NCBI GenBank assembly: GCA_030650095.1
Contig: JAUSEE010000039.1
Span: 1 to 53,345 of the forward strand
Direction: 5' to 3'
DNA: 53,345 nt
Origin: Candidatus Buchananbacteria bacterium
GTDB lineage: Bacteria; Patescibacteriota; Patescibacteriia; 2-01-FULL-39-33
The notes beneath the pieces are model-generated. The model saw nothing but the letters and a program-made list of their open reading frames with translations. It was not told the DNA's origin and did not search any database. Both the position numbers and the translations under genes were made by a program. Shown in pieces: positions 24,120 through 32,624 of the stretch; position 1 is the first letter of the stretch; the number at the start of each line of letters is the position of its first letter.

Positions 24120-25250
24120 TTATTGGTACTGCTGGAAAGTCTTTTGGATCATTTTGTCTTTAGAAAATTTTTCTTTGACATCTTTCTTGGCTTGTTTGCC
24201 CAGCATTTGAGCCGTTGGCTTGTTGTCAACCAAATATCTTATCTTTTCTGTCAGAGCTTTATAATTTTTAGATTCAACTAGTAGTCCGTTTTTATCACTT
24301 GCAATCATTTCGCCAATACCGCCCACGTTGGTGGAAACTATCGGCAGTTCTGCTGACATAGCTTCCAAAATAGAATAAGGGAAACCCTCTTTCACCGATG
24401 AAGAGATATAAACATCAAAACCTTTTAAATATTTTACGGCCTTGTCTTTCTTGCCCAAAAGTAAAAATTTGTTTTTTAGTTTTAAATCATTTATCAATTT
24501 TTCCAACTCCGGCCTTAAGTCGCCATCGCCGATAACTGCGCCGACAATATTTTCATCATTTAATTCAGAAATGGCTTTGATAAAATAGGCCAAGCCTTTG
24601 GTTTTATAAAAATTAGCCACCGTGCCGACAATAATCTTGTCCTGGGGCAGATTAAGTTCTTTTCTGGCTTCTTCTTTGGTTAAAAATGTTATAGCATCAC
24701 TATCCAAGCCGTTGTGTATGGCTACCAATTTTTTGGGCTTGGCTATTTTATAAGCCAAAGCTGTCTGATAATCAAATTCTGACACGCAAATTATTTTATC
24801 TTTGGGACGCGAGGTTATTTTTTCCAAGCTCCAATATAATATTTTTTTAATCTGGCTCATTGGCTCGTTAAAAACCCAGCCGTGCGCCGTGTAGACGACA
24901 TTGTAAGAAATTTTAACCAGAGAGTGGTTGGCCAACGAGCCTATCACACCGGCCTTGCTGCTGTTTAAATGGATAACATCCGGCTTTATTTGTTGGTATA
25001 TCTTTCGCAGTTCAAAAACAGCCAGAATATCGTTAAGAGGGGAAATAGGCCTAACCAAGTGCTTTATTTGGTAAATAGGGATGTTTTTTTGGTTCAATTC
25101 GCTAATAAGCGACTTATCCTGGCTTTCGCCCACGGCGACGCTGATATCGTAATTTTGAGCCTCAAAACTAGTGGCTAAATCATAAATATAGCGCTGGGCT
25201 CCGCCCATTTCCGTTTGGGTAATCACATACAAAATCTTCTTCTTTTTCAT
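24120..25250 (-). CDS. Glycosyltransferase family 4
   Basis: A GT-B fold glycosyltransferase of about 376 residues. The N-terminal domain begins KKILYVITQTEMGGAQRYIYDLA, with the GGAQ loop of GT4 enzymes. The C-terminal donor domain has VGTVANFYKTKGL, and EGFPYSILEAMSAELPIV with the E-x7-E motif. It would transfer an activated sugar to a lipid-linked acceptor at the inner membrane face. I chose the ATG giving MKKKKILYV over an in-frame TTG nine codons upstream (25277). It is a lone minus-strand gene with its own terminator, divergent from the epimerase gene. Confidence 0.9.
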   Translation of the reverse strand: MKKKKILYVITQTEMGGAQRYIYDLATSFEAQNYDISVAVGESQDKSLISELNQKNIPIYQIKHLVRPISPLNDILAVFELRKIYQQIKPDVIHLNSSKAGVIGSLANHSLVKISYNVVYTAHGWVFNEPMSQIKKILYWSLEKITSRPKDKIICVSEFDYQTALAYKIAKPKKLVAIHNGLDSDAITFLTKEEARKELNLPQDKIIVGTVANFYKTKGLAYFIKAISELNDENIVGAVIGDGDLRPELEKLINDLKLKNKFLLLGKKDKAVKYLKGFDVYISSSVKEGFPYSILEAMSAELPIVSTNVGGIGEMIASDKNGLLVESKNYKALTEKIRYLVDNKPTAQMLGKQAKKDVKEKFSKDKMIQKTFQQYQ

Positions 25251-25315
25251 AATTGACTTTTCATCTAAAATATACAATAATATTAAAGTATATTTGATTA
25301 TTTATCAAGTCTTAA

Positions 25316-26266
25316 ATGGCCATTTTATTAACCGGGATTGCCGGTTTTATTGGTTCAAATACGGCCCAGAAACTTCTGGCCAGGGGAGAGGAAATCATTG
25401 GGATTGATAATTTCAATGATTATTATGATCCCACGCTTAAAGAAAGAAGAATAAGCCAATTTTTGGGCGGTCACGATTTTAAGCTTTATCGGTTTGATAT
25501 AGCCAACAGCCATGATCTGGCACAGGTTTTTGCCGAAAATAAAATTGATAAGATCTGTCATTTGGCGGCTCAGGCCGGGGTGAGGTATTCTTTTTCTAAC
25601 CCTGATATTTATTTGCAGTCAAATATAATCGGCACCAATAATTTATTGGAACTGGCTCACAAATATGGCGTAAAGGATTTTGTTTTTGCTTCTTCGTCTT
25701 CGGTTTACGGCGGCAATAAGAAAGTTCCTTTTTCGGAAACTGATAATGTTGATCATCCGATTTCTTTGTACGCGGCGACAAAGAAATCAAACGAACTCCA
25801 GGCCTATGTTTATCATCATCTTTACGGCTTAAATTGTTTCGGCTTAAGGTTCTTTACCGTTTATGGCCCTTGGGGTCGGCCGGATATGGCTTATTATAAA
25901 TTTACTGATAGTATTCTAAATGATCGGCCGATAGATGTTTTCAATGGCGGCCAGCATAAAAGGGATTTTACTTATATTGATGATATGGTCGCGGGTATTA
26001 TTTCCGCTTTGGATAATTGTAAGGGCTATGAAATTTTTAATTTAGGCCATAGCCAGCCGGTGGCCTTGGAATATCTTATTTCTATCATTGAAGATAAATT
26101 AAATAAAAAAGCCATAAAAAATTATTTGCCGCTGCAAGCCGGAGATGTGCCGGAAACATATGCCGATATCACCAAGGCTAAAAAGTTTCTGGGTTATAAT
26201 CCCCAGATAAGCATAGAGGAGGGCTTGGATAAATTTTTGATGTGGTATATTAGGTATATTGTCTAA
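25316..26266 (+). CDS. NAD-dependent nucleotide-sugar epimerase (UDP-glucuronate 4-epimerase-like)
   Basis: A 316-residue short-chain dehydrogenase/reductase of the GalE/CapI type. Seen: TGIAGFIGSNTAQKLL (NAD-binding, residues 6-20), GIDNFNDYYDP, HLAAQAGVRYS, and the catalytic YAATK (Y-x3-K), plus FFTVYGPWGRPDMA. The NFNDYYDP and AAQAGVRYS segments favour UDP-glucuronate 4-epimerase over UDP-glucose 4-epimerase. It would supply UDP-galacturonate-like donors to the glycan cluster. It lies before a nucleotide-sugar dehydrogenase-like gene, which could supply the uronate substrate. Confidence 0.85.
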   Translation: MAILLTGIAGFIGSNTAQKLLARGEEIIGIDNFNDYYDPTLKERRISQFLGGHDFKLYRFDIANSHDLAQVFAENKIDKICHLAAQAGVRYSFSNPDIYLQSNIIGTNNLLELAHKYGVKDFVFASSSSVYGGNKKVPFSETDNVDHPISLYAATKKSNELQAYVYHHLYGLNCFGLRFFTVYGPWGRPDMAYYKFTDSILNDRPIDVFNGGQHKRDFTYIDDMVAGIISALDNCKGYEIFNLGHSQPVALEYLISIIEDKLNKKAIKNYLPLQAGDVPETYADITKAKKFLGYNPQISIEEGLDKFLMWYIRYIV

Positions 26267-26299
26267 TATCATTTTGGCTGCAATTATTATATTTTGGTT

Positions 26300-26362
26300 A
26301 AATTTTTATAAAAATTTTTCGACTTAGAATTATCTAGGTCTCGAAATCTTTATAAAAATTTT
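26300..26362. repeat. AT-rich palindrome and direct repeat
   Basis: AAATTTTTATAAAAATTT (26300-26317) is a perfect 18-bp palindrome. TTTATAAAAATTTT occurs twice, at 26305-26318 and 26349-26362, with an imperfect TCGACTTAG...CTAGGTCTCGA hairpin between. This fills the epimerase-dehydrogenase gap. It looks like another small repeat element; function unknown. Confidence 0.5.
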
Positions 26363-26437
26363 CCTCAAAATCTAAAAATTTCGCTACAAAAGCATATTAG
26401 ACAACATACCTAAGAATATTATAAAAATAACTAAACT

Positions 26438-27364
26438 ATGGAAAGTAAAAAAATAGGATTTATCGGTCAGGGGTGGATTGGCAAAAATTATGCCGATGAC
26501 TTTGAAAGTAGAGGCTTTGAAGTGGTGCGCTACGGCCTGGAAGAGCCTTATGTTAATAATGAAAGCAAAATTGCCCAGTGCGATATTGTTTTTATCGCTG
26601 TGCCTACGCCCACCACGCCTAGCGGTTTTGATGATTCTATTTTGCGGCAAGTGGTAAAAAAAGTTGGTTTGGGTAAGACAGCTGTCATTAAATCCACTAT
26701 TTTGCCTGGCACTACCGATTCCATTCAATTGGAAAATCCGGATATTTTTGTTTTGCATAGTCCGGAATTTTTAACCGAAGCCACGGCGCAGTATGATGCG
26801 GCTAATCCGGTTAGAAATATTATCGGTCTAACCGAAGATAATGAAACTCTGCGCGCTAAAGCCGAAGAAGTGATGGCTGTTTTGCCACGGGCTTTGTATG
26901 AGCGTATCTGCTTGTCCAAAGAGGCCGAGCTGATAAAATACAGCAACAATAATTGGTTTTATTTTAAGGTGATTTTTGTCAATATGCTTTATGATTTGGC
27001 CAGCGCCTTGGGTTGTGATTGGTCGGTGATACGCGATTCTATGGCAGCTGATCCGCGGGTGGGCTCTACTCATTTGAATCCCATGCATAATTCAGGGCAA
27101 AGCGGGGGTGAGACAGGGCCGAAATTAAAGTTTAACGAACTTCATTTGGAACCTGTCCATAAATCAGGACGTGGCGCCGGCGGACATTGCTTTATCAAGG
27201 ATTTTGCGGCTTTCAGCGAGCTCTATAACAAGACAGTCGGCGATGATTTAAGCCGGGAAGTCTTAAACGCCATGAAAAACAAGAATATTGATTTGCTGGT
27301 TAAAAGCCATAAGGATCTGGATCTTTTAATCGGCGTTTACGGCGAAGATATAATAAAAAAATAA
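26438..27364 (+). CDS. Short UDP-glucose/GDP-mannose dehydrogenase-family protein
   Basis: A 308-residue protein with the NAD-binding and central domains of the family: GFIGQGWIGKNYADDF, IVFIAVPTPTTP, STILPGTT, SPEFLTEATA, the lysine helix ELIKYSNNNWFYF, and the catalytic-cysteine motif GAGGHCFIKD (Cys251). The family normally has a third, UDP-sugar-binding C-terminal domain; here the protein stops about 55 residues after the cysteine, so that domain is missing. It may oxidise a nucleotide sugar (to UDP-glucuronate or a related uronate) with altered substrate binding. It lies between the epimerase and a glycosyltransferase fusion. Confidence 0.8.
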   Translation: MESKKIGFIGQGWIGKNYADDFESRGFEVVRYGLEEPYVNNESKIAQCDIVFIAVPTPTTPSGFDDSILRQVVKKVGLGKTAVIKSTILPGTTDSIQLENPDIFVLHSPEFLTEATAQYDAANPVRNIIGLTEDNETLRAKAEEVMAVLPRALYERICLSKEAELIKYSNNNWFYFKVIFVNMLYDLASALGCDWSVIRDSMAADPRVGSTHLNPMHNSGQSGGETGPKLKFNELHLEPVHKSGRGAGGHCFIKDFAAFSELYNKTVGDDLSREVLNAMKNKNIDLLVKSHKDLDLLIGVYGEDIIKK

Positions 27365-27400
27365 TTGTTACGTAGCTTGCTACATAACAAAGCGATACTC

Positions 27401-30400
27401 ATGGAAAACCACAAACCAAAAATTTTAATTTTTTCTTTAGCCTACCACCCATATGTCGGCGGAGCCGAAGTGGCTATAGGCGAAATTACTAAGCGGCTGG
27501 GTAATGATTTTGAGTTTCATCTGATTACCGCTAACCTGGACGGCCAGCAAAGGGCTCAAGAGGAAAATTTTAATGGCATTGGTAAAATTTATAGAGTTGG
27601 CAAAAACAAATTAAGCAAATATCTTTTCCCTTGGCTGGCTTATAAAAAAGCCATTGAACTCCAGAAAGAAAATAATTATTCCATTGTTTGGGCGATGATG
27701 GCCAATCAAGCCGGCTGGGCGGCCCTAAAGTTTAAGAAAAAATTTCCGCAGGTTAAATATTTATTGTCACTTCAAGAAGGCGATAGCGAGTTGGATATTT
27801 GGCTGAAAACATTTTTTATCCGGCCGATTTATAAAGCGATTTATCGCCAAGCCGATTGCATCCAGGCTATTTCTAATTTTTTAAAAAATCGAGCTATAAA
27901 TTTAGGAGCCAAATGTGAAATTGAAGTGGTGCCTAATGGAGTGGATATTGCCATAGCAAGCGAAGCCAAACAATCCCATGACATAAAAAAAATAATTACC
28001 ACATCCAGATTGGTTAAAAAGAACGCTGTTTCTGATTTAATAAAATCAATTAATTTACTGATTACCGGTTACCAATTGCCAGTTACTCTGATAATTGTTG
28101 GTGATGGTAAATTAAGGCATAAATTAGAAAAGTTGGTTAATCAATTGAACTTAAAAGATAAGATTGAATTTTTAGGCCAGGTTGAGAGTGATCAGGTCTA
28201 CAAATATCTAAACCAAGCTGATGTTTTTTGCCGGCCGTCGTTATCTGAAGGATTGGGCAATTCTTTTTTAGAAGCTATGGCAGTTAAGGTGCCGGTAGTG
28301 GCGACCGAAGTTGGCGGTATTGTTGATTTTTTAAAAGACAGAGAGACGGGCTGGTTTTGCCAAATTAAAAATCCTCAAAGCATTGCCGCTAGAATAAATT
28401 ATATTTTAGATCCTAAAAATAAAGAAGAAGTTGAGAGAGTAGTGGATAAAGCTTATAATTTAGTGATAGAAAAGTATAATTGGAATAATATTGGAAGTAA
28501 GATGAAAAATATTTTTAATAAACTGACAGCGTCAGCTGTCATCCCGAGCGAAGTCGAAGGATCTCTTTCTAAAAAACCAAAATTCAAGGAAGGCAAATTA
28601 AAATCCGGCATTGTTTACCCGGAATTTTTTCCTCTCTCTAAAGATGAGACAGTTTTAAATGTCGGTTGTGGCGATGGCGTGCAAGCCATAACTTATCAGC
28701 ATAATTTTAAAAAAATGGTTGGCGTGGATATAGACGGCCCCAGTTTGGCTATGGCTAAAGAAGTTGCCAGCTATTATAAAATTGATAATTTGGAATTAGT
28801 GGAGGCCAATGTGGAACAAATCCCTTTAACCGAGCAGTTTGATAAAGCCTTGGCTATTGATATTATTGAACACGTTATTCATCCTGATTTACTGGTTAAA
28901 GAAATTCATCGCTTGCTTAAAGATGGGGGAGAGTTACTGATAACTTTTCCGGCCATGCATGACAAGTGGGAGCATCTTTTCCAATTTGTCGGACGAAAAA
29001 TACTGCGCCGAAAAAGCCGGACTGTTTATAAGGCCGGCTGGGATCCCAGGCAGCATCAATATGATTATCCTCTAAAGAAGTGGCTGGCTATTTTAGAGGC
29101 CAGTGGTTTTGTTTTGGTTAAATCGCGCGCTACCACCATGTTCCCCCCACTTCATTATTTAGGCTTGCCCAGGTTTTGGTTTACCAATAAATTAATCCAT
29201 AAAATCGACCGGTTTTTTTGCCAGTGGTGGGTTTTAAAAAATTACGGCCAAGCCTTGGTGGCTGTGTTTAAAAAAGATGAGCCATCAGATTCAACTAAAA
29301 ATCCGGCCAAGGGCAAAAAAGTATTAATTGCCACCGGCATTTATCCGCCCGATATCGGCGGGCCGGCCACTATTTTAAAAGCTTTGACCAGTGCTTTGGA
29401 AAATAATAATTTTGATATAAAATTAATAACTTATTCTAATGTTAACAAGCAAAAGGCTGACGGCGATAATATATTCAGGATTAATAGGAATAAGTTTTTA
29501 AATCAAGCCCATTATTTTTTGAAGATGTACCAATTGGCCAAATGGGCTGATTTGATTTACGTTACTGATACTTATAGCGTGGGTTATTTTGCTTATTTGA
29601 TCAAAAAAATATTGAACAAAAAATACCTGGTCCGTTTTGTCGGCGACAGCGCTTGGGAAACGGCCGTAGGCAGCGGCTGGACTGATGATTATATTGTTGA
29701 TTTTCAAAAGAAAAAATATGATACTAAAATCGAAAGATTAAAAGAGCGCCGCCGGAAAATTCTAGTTAAAGCTGATAAAATTATTGCTGTCAGTCATTTT
29801 ATTGCCGGCGTGGCCGAGCAGATAGGAGTCAAATATGATAACATAAAAATTATTTATAATTCCATTGATTTTATTGGCAGTTCAATTAACGATAAAGAAG
29901 TTGAAAATATCAGGCATAAATACGGTCTAGAAACTAAAATAATTATTACTGCCTGTCGCTTAACTTCTTGGAAAGGCGTAGACGGACTTATTAAAATAAT
30001 GCCGATCCTAAAAGAAAAATTCGGCCAGGTTGTCCTTTTGGTTTTGGGTGATGGTCCGGAAATGGAAAATTTGAAAAATTTAGCTAAAAAATTAGGCGTG
30101 GAAAATAAGGTTGAATTTTTAGGCCGGGTAAAACATGAGCAGGTTGCCAATTATTTCGTCGCCGCCGATTTATTTATTTTAAACACCAATTATGAGGCGA
30201 TGTCGCATACCCTCTTGGAAGTCATGAGGGCGAAGACGCCGATTATCGCTACTACCTCAGGCGGCAATCCGGAAGTTATTGATGATCAAAAAAACGGCTT
30301 GCTGGTTTCTTATAATAATTTAGAAGAGCTGTCATCAGCGGCCATAAAGATATTAAGCGATAAGAATTTAGCTGATAATTTATCCGGCCAAGCCTTGGAA

Positions 30401-30466
30401 AAATTAAAAATATTCAATTGGGATAAAACTATTTTAGAAACAGTGGAATTATTAAATCAAATATAA
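27401..30466 (+). CDS. Three-domain glycosyltransferase-methyltransferase-glycosyltransferase fusion
   Basis: About 1021 residues. Residues 1-375 are a GT4 enzyme (FSLAYHPYVGGAEVAIGEI, VVPNGVD, EGLGNSFLEAMAVKVPVVATE). Residues about 415-600 are a class I SAM methyltransferase (VLNVGCGDGVQ, VDIDGPSLAMA, IDIIEHVIHPD). Residues about 638-1021 are a second GT4 enzyme (TGIYPPDIGGPATILKAL, ACRLTSWKGVDGL, EAMSHTLLEVMRA). Two segments are translated repeat DNA: IASEAKQS at about 187-194 and AVIPSEVEGS at 379-388, the latter exactly at the first domain junction. I chose the ATG giving MENHKPK over an upstream TTG (27365). It likely adds and methylates sugars in sequence on a growing glycan. Confidence 0.88.
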   Translation: MENHKPKILIFSLAYHPYVGGAEVAIGEITKRLGNDFEFHLITANLDGQQRAQEENFNGIGKIYRVGKNKLSKYLFPWLAYKKAIELQKENNYSIVWAMMANQAGWAALKFKKKFPQVKYLLSLQEGDSELDIWLKTFFIRPIYKAIYRQADCIQAISNFLKNRAINLGAKCEIEVVPNGVDIAIASEAKQSHDIKKIITTSRLVKKNAVSDLIKSINLLITGYQLPVTLIIVGDGKLRHKLEKLVNQLNLKDKIEFLGQVESDQVYKYLNQADVFCRPSLSEGLGNSFLEAMAVKVPVVATEVGGIVDFLKDRETGWFCQIKNPQSIAARINYILDPKNKEEVERVVDKAYNLVIEKYNWNNIGSKMKNIFNKLTASAVIPSEVEGSLSKKPKFKEGKLKSGIVYPEFFPLSKDETVLNVGCGDGVQAITYQHNFKKMVGVDIDGPSLAMAKEVASYYKIDNLELVEANVEQIPLTEQFDKALAIDIIEHVIHPDLLVKEIHRLLKDGGELLITFPAMHDKWEHLFQFVGRKILRRKSRTVYKAGWDPRQHQYDYPLKKWLAILEASGFVLVKSRATTMFPPLHYLGLPRFWFTNKLIHKIDRFFCQWWVLKNYGQALVAVFKKDEPSDSTKNPAKGKKVLIATGIYPPDIGGPATILKALTSALENNNFDIKLITYSNVNKQKADGDNIFRINRNKFLNQAHYFLKMYQLAKWADLIYVTDTYSVGYFAYLIKKILNKKYLVRFVGDSAWETAVGSGWTDDYIVDFQKKKYDTKIERLKERRRKILVKADKIIAVSHFIAGVAEQIGVKYDNIKIIYNSIDFIGSSINDKEVENIRHKYGLETKIIITACRLTSWKGVDGLIKIMPILKEKFGQVVLLVLGDGPEMENLKNLAKKLGVENKVEFLGRVKHEQVANYFVAADLFILNTNYEAMSHTLLEVMRAKTPIIATTSGGNPEVIDDQKNGLLVSYNNLEELSSAAIKILSDKNLADNLSGQALEKLKIFNWDKTILETVELLNQI
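27947..27982 (+). repeat. Diverged TGTCATTGCGAG-type repeat inside a coding region
   Basis: ATAGCAAGCGAAGCCAAACA and the next bases resemble the left half of the intergenic element (GCGAGG..CGAAGCAATCTC). It is read in frame as IASEAKQSHD, right after the PNGVD motif between the two Rossmann domains of the first glycosyltransferase. It is diverged, which suggests an old insertion. Confidence 0.6.
28537..28566 (+). repeat. TGTCATCCCGAG-type half repeat inside a coding region
   Basis: The 30 bases starting TGTCATCCCGAGCGAAG match 23981-24010 at 26 of 30 positions. They are read in frame as VIPSEVEGS between the glycosyltransferase and methyltransferase domains. Only the left arm is present. 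Confidence 0.85.
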
Positions 30467-30468
30467 AT

Positions 30469-31914
30469 ATGCCTAAAACCTTGCTTATCAATCCGCCTTT
30501 TAATATTGCCAAGGAAAACTATGACAGCTCTATTTCCGTCGGCCTTTTAAGCATTGCTTCTTATTTGGACGGCTTGGGCATAGATGTGGAAATTATCGAT
30601 GGCGCCAGAGAGAAGGATTATTTGGAGAGGATTAAAAATAAAATAGCCGATTGCCAGTATGTCGGCTTGTCGGTTATGACGACTCAAATCGCCAATGCTT
30701 TGGCCATCAGCCGGCTGATTAAGGAAATAAATCCCCAGTGCCAAGTGGTCTGGGGCGGATCGCACTGTACTTTTTTCATAGATCAGACCATCGCCCACCC
30801 GCTGGTTGATATTGTCTGTTTTGGCGAAGGAGAAATCACTTTTTATGAATTAGTTTCCGGCCAGCCCCTGGAAGAAGTGAAGGGGATTGTTTATAAAAAA
30901 GATGGCCAGATAATAAAAAACCCGCCCAGAGAACTTCACGATCCCACTAAAACAAAATTATTTAATTGGGATTTAGTCTCGCCGGAAATACTAAATAAGT
31001 TAGAATTAATTCCTTCTTTGACTTCCCGTGGCTGCCCTCATCGCTGCACGTTTTGCATTAATGCCATTGCTAAAAATCGTTGGCGAGCTAGAACAGTGGA
31101 TCAAGTTTTGGAAGATTTGGCCATTATAAAAAGCCAGGATTATTTTGCCGGCAAATCATTAAGATTTTGGGATGAGAATTTTTTTGTGGATATAAATCGC
31201 TCCCAGGGCATTGTCAGCGGCATGATAGAAAAGAATATAATCATACCATGGGAAACAACCGTGCGGGCCGACTATATTAAAGAAGGCATGATTGATGACG
31301 AATTTATGGCCAAGTTAAAAGCTTCCGGCTGCTATCTTTTGTCTTTTGGCGCTGAATCAGGCAGCCCGATAATTTTAAAGAAAATCAAAAAAGATATTGA
31401 GCCGGATCAAATTGTTTATTCGGCCAAAATGTGCTTGAAACATGGTATCATACCACAGTATTCATTTATGATAGGACTACCCGGAGAAACCAAGGCGGAT
31501 ATGATGCTAACTTTGAAAGTCATTGATCGATTGGTAAAGTTAAGCGATAAGGTGCAGATTTTGGGCCCCCAGGCTTTCCGGCCCTATCCCGGTTCGGAAT
31601 TATACCAGGAATGTTTGGCTTCCGGCTGGCGAGCGCCTCAATCTTTGGATGAGTGGGCCCATTTGGTTGAAAATGAGTTGAGTTATTTGACGGTGCAAAA
31701 TTTCCCTTGGGTTAAATACAAGGATTTTGTGGAATCAATGGAAGCCTATGTCCGGTTTGGCGCTATGAGTTTAAAGAGCGCCATGGGCTCCAGCGTGAAG
31801 GCTCAAAAATTGCTTAAATTAATTTTTGTCTTATTTTGCGAATTGCGTTGGAAATTAAAATTTTTCTACTTTCCGTTCGAATATAAATTAGCTAAAAAAT
31901 TCGTTGTTAAATAA
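30469..31914 (+). CDS. B12-binding-domain radical SAM protein 1
   Basis: A 481-residue protein. Residues about 1-130 form a Rossmann-like B12-binding domain (LLINPPF, SVGLLSIASYL, VVWGGSHCTF, CFGEGE); the cobalt-ligand DxHxxG motif is not seen. The radical SAM domain has RGCPHRCTFC (Cys189, Cys193, Cys196 for the 4Fe-4S cluster), then SFGAESGSP and MIGLPGET. A C-terminal helical extension follows. The class includes methyltransferases and ring-forming enzymes of lipids and natural products; the substrate here is unknown, but the operon position, 2 nt after the GT fusion, points to glycan or lipid-carrier modification. Confidence 0.87.
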   Translation: MPKTLLINPPFNIAKENYDSSISVGLLSIASYLDGLGIDVEIIDGAREKDYLERIKNKIADCQYVGLSVMTTQIANALAISRLIKEINPQCQVVWGGSHCTFFIDQTIAHPLVDIVCFGEGEITFYELVSGQPLEEVKGIVYKKDGQIIKNPPRELHDPTKTKLFNWDLVSPEILNKLELIPSLTSRGCPHRCTFCINAIAKNRWRARTVDQVLEDLAIIKSQDYFAGKSLRFWDENFFVDINRSQGIVSGMIEKNIIIPWETTVRADYIKEGMIDDEFMAKLKASGCYLLSFGAESGSPIILKKIKKDIEPDQIVYSAKMCLKHGIIPQYSFMIGLPGETKADMMLTLKVIDRLVKLSDKVQILGPQAFRPYPGSELYQECLASGWRAPQSLDEWAHLVENELSYLTVQNFPWVKYKDFVESMEAYVRFGAMSLKSAMGSSVKAQKLLKLIFVLFCELRWKLKFFYFPFEYKLAKKFVVK

Positions 31915-31916
31915 TT

Positions 31917-32612
31917 ATGAAAAAAACTAACGAGGAGTTAAAAAAAATAATTTTAGAGAAAGGTTTGGCTGGCCCAGCAGAAAATGAAAGAATTTATAAA
32001 AAGTTTTTTAAGGATTGGCCAGATAAAAATTCTTATATCTATAATAGATTTAATTTAGACTTTAAGGCTAAAATTCTGGATATTGGCTGTACTTATGGTC
32101 ATAATCTTATTAATTTTGCAAAAGATTCTGTAGGCATAGAAAAAAATACCCAGGCAGCAGAATTTGCCAAGTCACTGGGTTTGAATGTCGTTGATATAAA
32201 TGCCGAAGATGATTTAGAATTAATTCATGAACAATTTGATTTGATTTGGTGCACTGATTTTTTGGTTCATATGATAAGTCCCTATAAATTTTTATACGAT
32301 TGCCGGCAGCTGCTTAAATCTGATGGACGGTTTGTTATTCAGATACCGTTAATGTCATTTTTAAATAAACATCGGGCGCATTGCCATTTTTATGCTTTTA
32401 ATAAAAAAGCCCTTGTTTATTTACTGGAAATGGCTGGCTACAGGGTAGTTAAAACATCCGGGCTAATAAGAAGTTTGCCGGTGTGGCTTAATCATCTTAT
32501 GGAGCCAATTTTACAACTCTGGGGAGGCAATATTTGGCTACTACTTGAAAAAAATGAACAGATACCTGTTAATTTAAGTAAAGTTTATTTGCCTAAGTGG
32601 TTTAAGGTTTAA
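31917..32612 (+). CDS. Class I SAM-dependent methyltransferase
   Basis: A 231-residue protein with motif I ILDIGCTYGHNLINF (near residue 57), GIEKNTQAAEFAKSLG as the acidic strand, and FDLIWCTDFLVHM / LLKSDGRFVIQIP as later motifs. It resembles glycan-cluster methyltransferases in which only the SAM fold is conserved. It starts 2 nt after the radical SAM gene and is 12 nt before a glycosyltransferase, so it belongs to the same operon. The acceptor is unknown, most likely a sugar hydroxyl or lipid-linked glycan. Confidence 0.82.
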   Translation: MKKTNEELKKIILEKGLAGPAENERIYKKFFKDWPDKNSYIYNRFNLDFKAKILDIGCTYGHNLINFAKDSVGIEKNTQAAEFAKSLGLNVVDINAEDDLELIHEQFDLIWCTDFLVHMISPYKFLYDCRQLLKSDGRFVIQIPLMSFLNKHRAHCHFYAFNKKALVYLLEMAGYRVVKTSGLIRSLPVWLNHLMEPILQLWGGNIWLLLEKNEQIPVNLSKVYLPKWFKV

Positions 32613-32624
32613 ATTAAAATAATC

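Noticed and set aside
27365-27400. TTG upstream start for the three-domain protein (and similar TTG starts at 25277, 37629, 40236, 48984)
   Set aside because: In each case a nearby ATG begins the recognisable fold, and for 48996 the ATG gives the usual 4-nt overlap with the preceding stop.
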